Below, piece after piece: positions 15,301 through 25,777 of a stretch of 64,000 nucleotides of DNA. The notes under the pieces were generated by a model. It was not told the DNA's origin, did no database searches, and saw only the letters and a list, made by a program, of their open reading frames with translations. The position numbers and the translations under genes were made by a program. Position 1 is the stretch's first letter. Every line of letters starts with the position of its first letter. This stretch comes from Gammaproteobacteria bacterium. Its GTDB lineage: Bacteria; Pseudomonadota; Gammaproteobacteria; Burkholderiales; Thiobacillaceae. The stretch covers positions 1 to 64,000 of the forward strand of contig JAHJNN010000007.1 in assembly GCA_018820765.1 (NCBI GenBank), in the 5' to 3' direction.

Positions 15301-18300
15301 TAGGCAGCCCGGACGGCTGGTGTCGCAGTCGCCGTGTCCGATCACCTCGGCGGTGATGAAGGTGGGCTTGAAGGCCTGCTTCAGTTCTTCCGCCGCGCGC
15401 GCGGCCTCTGCCAGGTTTTGCGACAGCGCGGCCGTGGTCGACGAGACGTCGCCGCCCGCGTTGCTGGCACCCGAAGACGCCGCCGCCACCGCGCTGGTGT
15501 CCGCGACCGGCGTGCCGGTTGAACTGCCCGAGACGGAGATGTTGTCCGCTCCAAGCACCACCTGCGCGGCGATATTGAGATTCCCCGCGCGGATGCCGGC
15601 GTCGCCGGCGTTGACCGTGCCCTTGGGGGCGATGAGGTCGACGTCGCCGGCGGTGACGCCGGGCGACTCCAGCGCACCGATACCGCTTCCGGACACCGCC
15701 CCCAACAATTCAAGCGTGGTAAGTCCGGTACTGGGATCGATCTTGATAACGGGCGGGGGAACGGCGGAGGCACTCTTCTTGCCTTTGCCCGCGTCGATGT
15801 CACCTTCGCTCGACCACAAGAGAACATCTCCGCCACCCACTGTCAGGATGCGGGACTGATTGACGAGGATATCGTCGCGCGAAAAGCCTCGGATATCACC
15901 CTCTGCCGACACCACAATTCCCAACACATTATTGCCCACATTGACCAGTGCGGCGGGCGTATTGGCAAGGCCCACGATGACATCGCCCCCTGGCGCCATG
16001 AAATCGATACCGCCCCCCTGTTCCGTTTTGACGCGGCTGGCGAACAGGTTGATATCACCCTCGTAGTGTTTGAAGGTGCCATCCGCATTCTTGTCCTCGA
16101 TGCCCGGGAAGACCGTCGCCAGCGCCGCATAGCCACGGGCATAGTCGGCAGCGTAATCGCTGTCCTGATTCAACGAGTCGCGGCCCGTGATACGCAAGGC
16201 GGTGTATAGCATCTTGACCACATGCGCCTTCTGCGCATTCTCATCGATCGCATCCACAGCCAGCACAGCGGCAAGCGCATTGTCTACCTCCAGCGTATCG
16301 TCGCCCGTCAGCCAGCGCGCCAGCCAGAGCGTCGTATCATCTGGCGAACCTGCCTGCAACTGGGCAAGCACACGATCGACCGTTCCGACATAATCGATAC
16401 TCGCAGCACCTACGCCTGCAGCCAACCTCAGGTCAGCGCCGCCTGACGGCAAGGCAGCATTATCGAGATTGCCTCGGCTCACAATGCCGCCCGAAGTGCC
16501 CAAATCGACATGTTCGCCTGCCGTAACCTCCAGTCGTCCCGGGCCGCCGATACGTATCTGCGCGTTGTCGCGCCGATCGGAAGTCGTGCCGAACACCACG
16601 CTGCGTCCCGCCTCGACGTGGCTGACATCCTGCGCACCGACATGCTGGATGTGCAGCGTGACGTCCCGCACATCTCCCCCGGCCTTGAGTTCGAGTCGCT
16701 TGGGCGTATTCAGTACGGTCGTGACCAGCGCGGTATTGAGGCCACTGACGTCGCCATTCAAGGCGTATACGCGTACAGGCTTGGAGTCGCTGCCGTGCAG
16801 CGGGTTTGTTGCATGCGCGTTGGGCGTCGTTCTGGGCGTGATCGGATTGACGATGAGCTTGGGAACCGCCGTGTCGCTGGTCGAAGCCGACGCGATGATG
16901 TTGGTAGGCTTGACGGCGCCAGGTACCAGCCCTGGATCCATGTCGCTCAAGGTCAGGCTGTTGTTGAATTTCGCGTTGCCAGCGCCCAGCAACTCGATCC
17001 CGCCTGTTGCGCTGGGGTTCATCGTCAACGGCGTCGTGCTGCCCGCTTCGCCAATCTCGATATCGCCCTGGAAGCTCGTCATGGCCAGACTGGACGGCAA
17101 CAGATACTGCGGCTGATCGGAGTTCGCATTGTTCAGGCGAGCGGTGTTTTGTCCCATCGAGGTGTTGCCAGACAGGCTCTCGAGTGCAATCGAGCTCTCC
17201 GCACCATAAGTCGAGAACAGACTACGGACGGGCTGCAGAAGCGCCGGGAAGGCAATACGTAAATTCCCGGCCGACTGCGGCAGAAGCTGCGGCGAAATGG
17301 CATTGCCCAGATTGACGTCGCCAGCCGCCCTCAAACGCGCGCTCGCATCGCCCAATGCCACCAGCGGCTTGATCGTGCCGCTCGCGCCGATGCCTCCGCC
17401 CGCCTGGACAAGAATATCGCCTCGCCCTGAATAATAGGTGCCCCCGAGCACATCCGTGCCGGCTTCCACGCGCACGTCGCCGCCCCCCGTCACCACCAGG
17501 GACGACGCATTGGGCGATGTGCCGGATGTGCGGCCCTGTGTCGCTGCGCTCGCCGAAACGTCCTTTACGGTACCGCCCGCGACCAGTGCCACATCGCCGC
17601 CGCCCAGCGCGCCCACGCCCTGCTGGAACTGATCGAAACGCACCCACCACGCGGGCTGTTTGTCGAAGAAGCCCGTTGTCGAATTGATCGCACCTTGGCG
17701 ATACAGCCATTCCGAATACAACTGCGACGTGGCCTTGCCGAGAATGTCGCCTTGCGCGCGCAATGCGACATCGCCGCCATTCTGCGAGAAGACTGGGTTG
17801 AGCACCGAAGCCGGTGTAGTGAATCCGCTCTCCAGGTCAGCCACGCGGCCGGCGGTATAAATCGCTGCCTTGTCATCCTTCAATTCGATGTTGCCGCCCG
17901 CTGCAACATGAATATCGCCAGTCCCGGTACGTACCAGCTTGCCTGCCGCAACTTCGACATTCCCCTTGCCGATTGCACTGGCACGCTGGGTAGCCAGAGG
18001 ATCGGCAGCCGTCTGATCGGCACCGCCAACCAGGCGGTACGTCCAGGATTCGCCCGCCAGCAAGGTGGCAGGTGCCGGCGTGGCAGCGCAAGTCGCCGTC
18101 GTGCAAGGTGTCGCATGGCTGAAGCCGTCAGAAAGATTACTGTTGATCTTGAGACTGTCCGCCGCGCGTAGGGTAAGGACACCCACCTCGCCATTGTCGC
18201 GCAAGCCTTTCAGGTTCCAGTCGGCGCTTAACGTCAGATCGCCGGTTGAACGTACTTCGACACCAGACAGGATATGAATATCAGGCTGCTCAAGGTCGGT

Positions 18301-21300
18301 CTTGATATTGGCATGGTTGGACGCGAATGCGGCGTTGTCGGCCTTGATCGCGGTGAGGCCTAGGATGCCGCCCGCATTCGCACTGCTGGCGTTGAGCGTG
18401 GCAATGTTGTCATATATCTTGACGGCCTCGACCGACACCGAGCGCGCGCTATTCAAGCCGCTGCTTTTCAGCGTAGTAATGTTCACACCGGTTGCTGTGC
18501 GTCCGGCACGCAACAACACGGTGCCACCCTGCCCGCCTGTGCCGCCGGACACATCGATGGCGCTGCCGGATGCCAGATCGAGCTTGCCGTCGCGGGTGCC
18601 GATCTCGATGTCGCCGCCCTCCTCGTTCGCGCCACTGGACTTGGCCGTGAGCTTGGCCGTGTCCTTCACATTCACAGCGTCATTCGCGAACAGCTCGATT
18701 CGGCCGGCGTCCTTGCCCGAGGCGTCGAGTTCGCCTGCCACGTCGAGCTTGCCGCTGTCGGCGGCGATGTGGATGTTGAGTGCTTTGACTTTGTCGGTCT
18801 CGGCGATGCTCACGTCGCCGTTGCGCACGCGCAGTCTGCGCTCGCCATCGAAGCCGCCCGTGTTGAGCGCGGTGTTGAATGTCGAGAAACTTGTGACTTG
18901 GTTTCCTTCATCGTCAAATTTGTTGAGCGTTTTCACATCGATGTCAGCGCGCGCGCCGTCGCCGCGTTTGCCGTCGGTATCCGGCGTTTCCGCACCGCTG
19001 ACGCTGCCGTCGGCCAGCGTAAAGCTGCCATTCGCCGCACGCACGATCAGCGTGCCAGCGTCGCCGCCCGCGGCTGCCGACACGTCGACCTTCGCCCCCT
19101 CGTCGAAGGTCACATTGCCGGTTCCGGCCACGATTTGGCCGGAATCGCTATCGATCTTACCCGTGCTGACGAATTCCGCCGTGCCACCCCAACTGGGTTT
19201 GCTCACGTCGAAGAACTGCACGGAGCGTCCGGCCACGTCGATCGTGGCGTTCTCGCCCAGCTCGATATTGCCGGCGGTGGCCGTGAGCTTGATGCTGCCT
19301 GAGGGTAATTCGGCGTGGGAATCGAAATCAACCGACGTGCCCTGCAACGCCCACTTCGCGCCCAGCGCGGTGACGGGCGCCAATACACGGTCGGCAGAGT
19401 GCTGCGCGACGCTCAACGTGTCCGTCGAGTCGAATGCCTGATCGGCGCCGCGTTCGCCGCTGATGCGCGCGACGTTCAGCGTCACAGGTGCGCTCACGTC
19501 CAGCTTGCCGGTGCCGGAGCCTACCAGTTCATTCGCCGTGACCGTCACCGCGCCAAAGCCCTGGATCGCCTTGTCGCCGGCGCCCAGCGTGAGCGTATCG
19601 GCTTTCACCTCGAGATTGCCGGTTCCCAGCGCGCCGCCTGCGGTAAACGACGCAGCATTATTGGGGTTGGTGAGGGTGAGGTTTTGCGCATTGAGCTGTG
19701 CGGTCTGGCCTGCGTTATCCAAACCCGCCAATCCCGCGCCCTGCAAGCTCAGGTTTTGCAGCACGGGTTTGCCGGCGTCGAGCTTGCCGACGACCACATC
19801 GCCATAGAGATCGAAGGTGGAATAGCTGGTGAGCGTCAGTTCGGCCAGATCGATGGCGTTCAACTCGTCCTGTGTATAGGTGAATCCTTCGCTGCCCACT
19901 GGCGCATTGCCGAAGTTGATGCGGCTGGCGCCCACTGCCAGATTGCCCGCGACGAGCACCCTGACCACATCACCGTTCACGCTCTTTTGCTGCTCGAATT
20001 TGGCCGTTCCCTTGAATGCATTTTCCTTCGTCGCGTCGAGCGTAATCGAATCGGCGGCAATCACCGTGCTGTCTGCCGCGCCGGTCAGTGTGCCCTGGCT
20101 GCGGTCCGGGCTGCCGGTGCGCGCAAAGCTGGCGCGCGTGGATGCCGCGCGCACGAGCGCGCCGTTGCCCGCCGTTTCGTAGTGCCCGGCATCGCCCGCA
20201 GGGCCTTGCGCATCGATTGCGCTGCCCGATTCGAGTTCAAGCGTACCTTTCGCCGCCAGCATGATTTCCCCGGCCTTCAATGCGTGGCTCGCGTCGTTGG
20301 CGAGCGTCACGCTATCGGCGCCTACCGTCAGCGTCGTGGTATCGCCGCTGACGGCTCGCGTCCCGCCGATGAACAGGCTTTCCGCGCCAAAGTCATTGAG
20401 CTTGCCGGCGTCGAGCACGACGACATCCGATGCGATCCCGTCTGGCGTGCCGCTAGTAATGGCCAGTTTCAGCGCGCTGATGTCCACCTGCGCACCACGT
20501 CCACCCTCCCCGGCCGCGAAGTCGTATACCGCATCGAGCTTCAGTGCATTGGTGCCGCTACCGGTGGTAGCCGCCGAGAGCAGACCCGCATCCTGCGGCC
20601 GGTTCCGGCTGTCGGCAAAGAACTTCGATGCGTTGGTCAAGGTGAACTCAGATCTTGCCAGCACCTGTTCGCGGGTCAGCACTTCGACCCCTTGCCAGTT
20701 CGCATCTTTCGGCGCATTCACGCGGGTATCGGTCAGGTAACCCGCAGCAACGCGCACCCCGTCCTGACGGCTATAGCTTTGGCCGGGCAACAGCCGAACA
20801 TCGGCATTCAGCTTGACTGCATAGGCTCCCGGCAACAACGCATAGTGCGCAGGCAACAGGGTATATACACCATCCGGCAGGCCTGGCACGCCGGAAAGAT
20901 ATACGGCGTCGCCGGGTGCACGATCGAATACGATCTTGTTTGCGGTCGCTTCGCCTACCTTGCGCGACTGATCGTTCTGCGCATCGGCCATGGCGTAGCC
21001 GCCGGTGTAACCTGGCATGATCGCGTAGATGTTGTCGTCGGCCAGGATGTCGTGCGATCCACCCGGCCCTGTAGTGAATTCATACGCCTGAATGTCGCCG
21101 CCTCCGGAGAGATCGACCTTCGCACCGGACTGCATGTCGACTGAGGCGCCGCTCGCGCGGATAGCCTTGCCGTCGAGATCGGCAACTTGCAGTTTGTCGA
21201 CTCTCGAAGCGTCGACGTCGAATATCCACGCGCGGCCATTCTCCACTTTGCCGAAGGGGGTCAGGCTGCCCGGTGTCGCAGCCACCGAGGTCAGGCTGCC

Positions 21301-24300
21301 ATTCTCGAATACCAGCGAGTCAGCGGCCTGAAGATCGATGCTGCCGAACGGTGCCCAGAGATTGCCCCCCTGAGCAATGTCGTCGGCGCGAACGGTCAGG
21401 CTACCCAAAACAGACCAAGGCTGGACTGGCGTATCGGTGGATCGCGTGAAAGCGACCGAATGGCCACTCGCATCGATCGTGTAAAGACTGTAGCTGGTGG
21501 GGGCCACCAATGCACCATGCAATAGCAGATCGGCAGCCGCCTTCAACTCGCCTTCGGGTCGTGCATTGGCGACTGAAATGCCGGCCAGCCGGATTTCTTC
21601 CGTGCCGATGAGTTCGGCACGGGCCATGCCACCAAGTGTCAATTCGCCGGCAAGCTCAAGCTGTCTGGCCGCGACCTTGAGCGTGCCGGTGCTCGTCGGC
21701 GCCGTGCTCGCGGCGCGGCGGCCCGGGTGGTAGTTGCCCAGCCGTACCGTTTCGGCGGAAACGGCCGCGTCGCCGCCAGCCGTCTGAATGCTGGCGGCAT
21801 CCAGCGTGACTTCGCGCAGAGGCAGGACCCGCCCGGCGCCGAGTTCCAGACCGTCTTCCAGGCGTATTGCGTCGCGGCTGGAAAGCCGCAACCGATCGAA
21901 ACCGGCAGCCTCGATTTTCACGGCAGACAGCATGGTCTGCGTACCGGCCAGTGAATCGCCTGCCTGCAGGCCGGTGGATTGTTCGGATGCGGTCTGTGCG
22001 AGATGCAATACCCGCTCCGGCAGCGGCACCCCGAGCGCAGGCTCTTCGAAAACGCCCAGCGTGAAGTCCAACATGCCGCCGCGATTACTTGCACTCCCGC
22101 CGTGCGCTGCGATTTCGCCGTCCAGCAGCGCCGCGTTCTGCGCCAGGACGGCGAGCGTCCCCGCATCGCTGCCTACCATGCGCCCCAGCCCGCCGGATTC
22201 GTTCGGGACATCCAGGCGCACCGGTACCGCCCCCGAGATATCGATGGTCGATCCCTCCTTTGCGACGACACCACCCGCACTCAGGGAAACCTGCCCGCCC
22301 GCAAGCACCTCGCCTTGCGTCAGGCCTTGGTTGTCGGTATAGGTCAGCGCACGTCCTGCCGCGTCGAGACGTGCGGCATCGCCCAGCCACACGGTGCCGA
22401 AGCTTTCGTCCGCGCTGGCTTCGATGGAGCCGCCTGTGGTCGCAACGCTGCCTTCGATATCCAGCAGGCGATAGGCTTCCAGCGTGATGTTCGCTTTCGG
22501 GTCGGTCTCGATGCGGGCGTTCTCACCGATGATGAGATCGCCGGTTTCGGCGGCCTTGAGGCCTGCCGACAGGTTGAGGCTCACCGCCTGGCGTACGCGA
22601 TCGTCGCGTACGCCCAACTGCCCAAGATTGGCGACCGGCGCGCCACTGGCACGCAAGCGATCCACCGTAGCCAGTTCGCGATTCGTCAGCGCGGCACGGA
22701 TTTGTGCATTCTCCGCGACCACCAGCGAGGTCAGCGCCTTCAGCGAGTAGTCGGCAAATCCTCCGTGCGCAAAGAAACCCGTATCGAGATCGATGGCATC
22801 GGCTGCCGCAAGCGGTGAGCCGCCCATCTGGATGCGATTGGCGCCGAGCGTGAGCGTCCCACCTTCACCAATGCCGTACGCATGGACATCGACGTCATCC
22901 CAGCCGCTGACGAAATATCCCCTGACGCTGATGTCGCCGCCGTTGCCCCCCGAAAGCTTCCCATTCACCTTGAGCCAGCTGCCGCCGTCGGCATCGAGCG
23001 ACACATCTTCGCCAAATACGATTTTTCCACGAGCGCGGTAACTCCCAGGCCCATCCGCGATCGTTTCCGCATTCAGCTTGATCGCGCCGCCGTCGATGCG
23101 CGAGGTGGCATCGTTCAGGCCCATGCCGGGCATGTCGTTCACCCACTGGCCGCGCGCACTCAGTGTGACACCGTCGGCAACGTCGATTGTCGGCGTCACA
23201 GGTATCGTCTGTCCCTTGACGAAGCGGGCAGCGATATCGATGGTACCTGCTTCGATGTCGGCCCCCAGGCTGACTTCCGGCGCCGCAATCGTCACCACAC
23301 CGTTGGCGGGCGCAGCTAGCGCCTCACGCACCGCGGCCGCCTGGTTGCTGTAGATCGCCAGTTCGCCGACCTTGCCTTCGCCGACGAGTGCGGGATCGAG
23401 CGTCAGAGTGGATTTCAGCTCGGCTGGCAGCGCATCTCCGAAACCGAATCCCGCGGGCAACAGTGCGCCTGTCGAGACCACCTCCACGCGTTGATTGAGT
23501 TTGTAGTCTTGGTAACCGTCGCTGCCCTTGTTGAGGTCAATAGCGGAAGCATCGTCATAGCCCAGCGTGAGCCTGGCACCGCGCGGCGCGATGCCCGCAT
23601 CCCGCTGCCGTTCGCCGGTGAGGGTGCGCCCGGCGACGCTGGCCTGCATCACGGTTCCGCTCATGCCGAATACTGAGACTGCGCCTGCATTCTTGCCCTC
23701 GGCATAACCGGGATCGTAGTTGTAGCTCTGGCCAAGATCGATTACCTCCTTGCGGTTCCAGCGCCCATAGTCCTTCACGTAGCGCGTGGCGATCCCGTCG
23801 AAATGGGTTTCTGCGTCGGCGTCGGCAATATCGACAAGCCTGCCATTGCTGGTAAGCAGCGTGGTTTTGACCTTGCCGGAGGTGTATTTCAGACTGCCGC
23901 CCGAGACATCGAAAACCGTACCGGACTCAATGATGGCTTCGCCCTGGGAGTGCAGTTCGATCGTTCCCCCCAGCGTCGAGCGTTCTGCCACCGTACGCTG
24001 CTCTTGTGCACGCAAGGCTTCCAGGCGATCCTTCGAGATCAGTGTCGATTCGCCTGCCTCGGCACGCGTGAGAGCGCGCTCCACATCCACGTAGACTTTT
24101 TCGTTGCGTATCGCTCCATCGCGGTTGACTGGAGAATCCTTCAATTCGTCGCCACGCAGTTCGACTTCCTGGACATTGCGCTCGACTGAGACTTCCACGT
24201 TTTCCAGGCCGGCCACATCGATTCGCGCGCCGCTTCCCAGATGCACGCGCGCGCTGGTCGAAACCGCCGTGTCTGCGCGCAGCAGCCCGCCTTCCTCGAT

Positions 24301-25662
24301 CAGATTCCGCACAGTATTGCCGGAACTTGCGTCCACCGCGTAGAAGCTCACCTTGCCAGACGGGGCATGAATCAGCGCGCCAGCTAAGGTCTCGCCGTTT
24401 TCACCCATTGCATCGCCTTCGACGCGGATGTCGCGACCTAGTACAACCACGCGGGATGGCTGATCGAGACCGATGTTGGCCGACCCATCATCAAGTTTTC
24501 CATCCTGGGTCATCGTGCCATCCTGCGTTTCCGGCAGGATCTCGGTCACGCTTCCCGCGCCCAGGGTCACCTGGCCGGTACGCTGCGAACTTGTATTCTG
24601 AGTGCCAGGTAGGTAGGCCGTATCCTTCGCCATCAGGTAAATCGAGCCGTTCGCCACCACCGACGTCGTGGCGCGCGCAATCCCTTTCTGGTTGACTGCA
24701 TACCCCACCATCGTCACGTTGCCGCGCGGCGTAGCCAGCTCACCAAGGTTGGTAACATGCCCAAGCTTGTCCTCGGCTGCCTCGGCGAGTGCAACCGTCT
24801 GGCCGTCGAGCGACCCGTCCTTCACATCGGTGTTCGCAGTGTCGAATGCATTGACTCCGGCCGGGCTGTCCACCTCGACCAGCAGCCCGCGCACATTGTT
24901 ATCGTCGCTTGCGCGCAGGTAGACCTTCGATCCTGCAGCGACAATGATCTGCCCGTCCGGAGCGTCGATTGTTCCCTTGTTCACCACGGTGGGCGCAATC
25001 AGCATCACCCGTCCGGAATTGCCCGCGCTGATGCGCGCGCCCTCCATCACCTTGATGAAGCCGTGCGCCGCGCCGTCATCCAGCGCCTTTTCGAACTGGG
25101 GCGATGCGGTCCTCGCCAGCAGGTTGCCGATGAATTCGTCCTGGATATTGAGGGTGGAAGCGGTGAACTGGTTGAGATTCACCTGCGACCCGCCCATGAA
25201 GGCGATGCCGTTGCTGTTGACCATGATGACGTTGGCCTTCTGCCCGGCGGCCTGCGAGATGCTGCCCGCAATAATGGTAGGGTTAGTGTCATGGATGCGG
25301 GCCAGCAGCGAGAAAACAGCATCCGGCACCAGATTCTTTGTAATGAGATCATCTACCTGGCGCACCTGAAGATCGTGCCCAGCACTGATGTTGCCCGTCT
25401 GAAAATTGACAATGGCCTTATTGCCGACCTGATTGATGTAGGCCTGTGTACCGCTCGCCTGATAACTCGCAATTGTTCCGGGTGCCGCGAAATTGGCACT
25501 CGCCACCGGCAATTCCGCCTGCACCGGCCCCGCCAGCAGCACGCCGGCCAGCGCCAGCGCCGGGCCGCTTGCAGCCTTGCCGTGCCGGCGCGCGGTTTCC
25601 GCCACCGGCACCATCATGCCTGACGTCGTGTTGAAAACCAGCCGATAGCGGTTGCGATTCAT
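15298..25662 (-). CDS. filamentous-haemagglutinin-like TpsA exoprotein (DUF3739)
   Basis: This 3454-residue giant is secreted by two-partner secretion. Residues 1-26 (MNRNRYRLVFNTTSGMMVPV) are the extended signal peptide region typical of TpsA proteins; the ATG at 25662 follows AAGGAG. The TPS haemagglutination-activity domain covers about 50-190 and contains NSNGIAF, a variant of the family NPNG motif. The centre is a long beta-helix with hundreds of short degenerate repeats. The C-terminus is the filamentous haemagglutinin DUF3739 region and ends in CDTSRPGCL, two Cys in the last nine residues. This resembles the C-terminal disulfide hook that tethers HMW1-type adhesins to their transporter. 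Probable role: a cell-surface adhesin or matrix protein. Its tpsB partner lies immediately upstream. Confidence 0.92.
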   Translation of the reverse strand: MNRNRYRLVFNTTSGMMVPVAETARRHGKAASGPALALAGVLLAGPVQAELPVASANFAAPGTIASYQASGTQAYINQVGNKAIVNFQTGNISAGHDLQVRQVDDLITKNLVPDAVFSLLARIHDTNPTIIAGSISQAAGQKANVIMVNSNGIAFMGGSQVNLNQFTASTLNIQDEFIGNLLARTASPQFEKALDDGAAHGFIKVMEGARISAGNSGRVMLIAPTVVNKGTIDAPDGQIIVAAGSKVYLRASDDNNVRGLLVEVDSPAGVNAFDTANTDVKDGSLDGQTVALAEAAEDKLGHVTNLGELATPRGNVTMVGYAVNQKGIARATTSVVANGSIYLMAKDTAYLPGTQNTSSQRTGQVTLGAGSVTEILPETQDGTMTQDGKLDDGSANIGLDQPSRVVVLGRDIRVEGDAMGENGETLAGALIHAPSGKVSFYAVDASSGNTVRNLIEEGGLLRADTAVSTSARVHLGSGARIDVAGLENVEVSVERNVQEVELRGDELKDSPVNRDGAIRNEKVYVDVERALTRAEAGESTLISKDRLEALRAQEQRTVAERSTLGGTIELHSQGEAIIESGTVFDVSGGSLKYTSGKVKTTLLTSNGRLVDIADADAETHFDGIATRYVKDYGRWNRKEVIDLGQSYNYDPGYAEGKNAGAVSVFGMSGTVMQASVAGRTLTGERQRDAGIAPRGARLTLGYDDASAIDLNKGSDGYQDYKLNQRVEVVSTGALLPAGFGFGDALPAELKSTLTLDPALVGEGKVGELAIYSNQAAAVREALAAPANGVVTIAAPEVSLGADIEAGTIDIAARFVKGQTIPVTPTIDVADGVTLSARGQWVNDMPGMGLNDATSRIDGGAIKLNAETIADGPGSYRARGKIVFGEDVSLDADGGSWLKVNGKLSGGNGGDISVRGYFVSGWDDVDVHAYGIGEGGTLTLGANRIQMGGSPLAAADAIDLDTGFFAHGGFADYSLKALTSLVVAENAQIRAALTNRELATVDRLRASGAPVANLGQLGVRDDRVRQAVSLNLSAGLKAAETGDLIIGENARIETDPKANITLEAYRLLDIEGSVATTGGSIEASADESFGTVWLGDAARLDAAGRALTYTDNQGLTQGEVLAGGQVSLSAGGVVAKEGSTIDISGAVPVRLDVPNESGGLGRMVGSDAGTLAVLAQNAALLDGEIAAHGGSASNRGGMLDFTLGVFEEPALGVPLPERVLHLAQTASEQSTGLQAGDSLAGTQTMLSAVKIEAAGFDRLRLSSRDAIRLEDGLELGAGRVLPLREVTLDAASIQTAGGDAAVSAETVRLGNYHPGRRAASTAPTSTGTLKVAARQLELAGELTLGGMARAELIGTEEIRLAGISVANARPEGELKAAADLLLHGALVAPTSYSLYTIDASGHSVAFTRSTDTPVQPWSVLGSLTVRADDIAQGGNLWAPFGSIDLQAADSLVFENGSLTSVAATPGSLTPFGKVENGRAWIFDVDASRVDKLQVADLDGKAIRASGASVDMQSGAKVDLSGGGDIQAYEFTTGPGGSHDILADDNIYAIMPGYTGGYAMADAQNDQSRKVGEATANKIVFDRAPGDAVYLSGVPGLPDGVYTLLPAHYALLPGAYAVKLNADVRLLPGQSYSRQDGVRVAAGYLTDTRVNAPKDANWQGVEVLTREQVLARSEFTLTNASKFFADSRNRPQDAGLLSAATTGSGTNALKLDAVYDFAAGEGGRGAQVDISALKLAITSGTPDGIASDVVVLDAGKLNDFGAESLFIGGTRAVSGDTTTLTVGADSVTLANDASHALKAGEIMLAAKGTLELESGSAIDAQGPAGDAGHYETAGNGALVRAASTRASFARTGSPDRSQGTLTGAADSTVIAADSITLDATKENAFKGTAKFEQQKSVNGDVVRVLVAGNLAVGASRINFGNAPVGSEGFTYTQDELNAIDLAELTLTSYSTFDLYGDVVVGKLDAGKPVLQNLSLQGAGLAGLDNAGQTAQLNAQNLTLTNPNNAASFTAGGALGTGNLEVKADTLTLGAGDKAIQGFGAVTVTANELVGSGTGKLDVSAPVTLNVARISGERGADQAFDSTDTLSVAQHSADRVLAPVTALGAKWALQGTSVDFDSHAELPSGSIKLTATAGNIELGENATIDVAGRSVQFFDVSKPSWGGTAEFVSTGKIDSDSGQIVAGTGNVTFDEGAKVDVSAAAGGDAGTLIVRAANGSFTLADGSVSGAETPDTDGKRGDGARADIDVKTLNKFDDEGNQVTSFSTFNTALNTGGFDGERRLRVRNGDVSIAETDKVKALNIHIAADSGKLDVAGELDASGKDAGRIELFANDAVNVKDTAKLTAKSSGANEEGGDIEIGTRDGKLDLASGSAIDVSGGTGGQGGTVLLRAGRTATGVNITTLKSSGLNSARSVSVEAVKIYDNIATLNASSANAGGILGLTAIKADNAAFASNHANIKTDLEQPDIHILSGVEVRSTGDLTLSADWNLKGLRDNGEVGVLTLRAADSLKINSNLSDGFSHATPCTTATCAATPAPATLLAGESWTYRLVGGADQTAADPLATQRASAIGKGNVEVAAGKLVRTGTGDIHVAAGGNIELKDDKAAIYTAGRVADLESGFTTPASVLNPVFSQNGGDVALRAQGDILGKATSQLYSEWLYRQGAINSTTGFFDKQPAWWVRFDQFQQGVGALGGGDVALVAGGTVKDVSASAATQGRTSGTSPNASSLVVTGGGDVRVEAGTDVLGGTYYSGRGDILVQAGGGIGASGTIKPLVALGDASARLRAAGDVNLGNAISPQLLPQSAGNLRIAFPALLQPVRSLFSTYGAESSIALESLSGNTSMGQNTARLNNANSDQPQYLLPSSLAMTSFQGDIEIGEAGSTTPLTMNPSATGGIELLGAGNAKFNNSLTLSDMDPGLVPGAVKPTNIIASASTSDTAVPKLIVNPITPRTTPNAHATNPLHGSDSKPVRVYALNGDVSGLNTALVTTVLNTPKRLELKAGGDVRDVTLHIQHVGAQDVSHVEAGRSVVFGTTSDRRDNAQIRIGGPGRLEVTAGEHVDLGTSGGIVSRGNLDNAALPSGGADLRLAAGVGAASIDYVGTVDRVLAQLQAGSPDDTTLWLARWLTGDDTLEVDNALAAVLAVDAIDENAQKAHVVKMLYTALRITGRDSLNQDSDYAADYARGYAALATVFPGIEDKNADGTFKHYEGDINLFASRVKTEQGGGIDFMAPGGDVIVGLANTPAALVNVGNNVLGIVVSAEGDIRGFSRDDILVNQSRILTVGGGDVLLWSSEGDIDAGKGKKSASAVPPPVIKIDPSTGLTTLELLGAVSGSGIGALESPGVTAGDVDLIAPKGTVNAGDAGIRAGNLNIAAQVVLGADNISVSGSSTGTPVADTSAVAAASSGASNAGGDVSSTTAALSQNLAEAARAAEELKQAFKPTFITAEVIGHGDCDTSRPGCL

Positions 25663-25720
25663 TGGGGTTCTCCTTATGTGCGCCGGCATGCCGAAAGGCT
25701 GCGCGGGATTCGTCCTGCCT

Positions 25721-25776
25721 ACCTTAACGCTGGGGTACGTCTTGCCTGTGTCATCCGGAATGAGCCGATCGGCTCA
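25721..25776 (-). promoter_or_regulatory. operator palindrome and -10 between tpsB and tpsA
   Basis: TGAGCC-GATC-GGCTCA (25761-25776) is a perfect 16-bp palindrome, 2 bp past the tpsB stop and 99 bp before tpsA. TAAGGT (25721-25726, minus strand) lies 45 bp from its centre. This implies that tpsA has its own promoter in addition to any read-through from tpsB. Confidence 0.6.
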
Positions 25777-25777
25777 T

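Noticed and set aside
19315-21144. A 609-codon plus-strand frame inside the exoprotein gene
   Set aside because: Antisense to the continuous beta-helix coding region; composition shows no fold.
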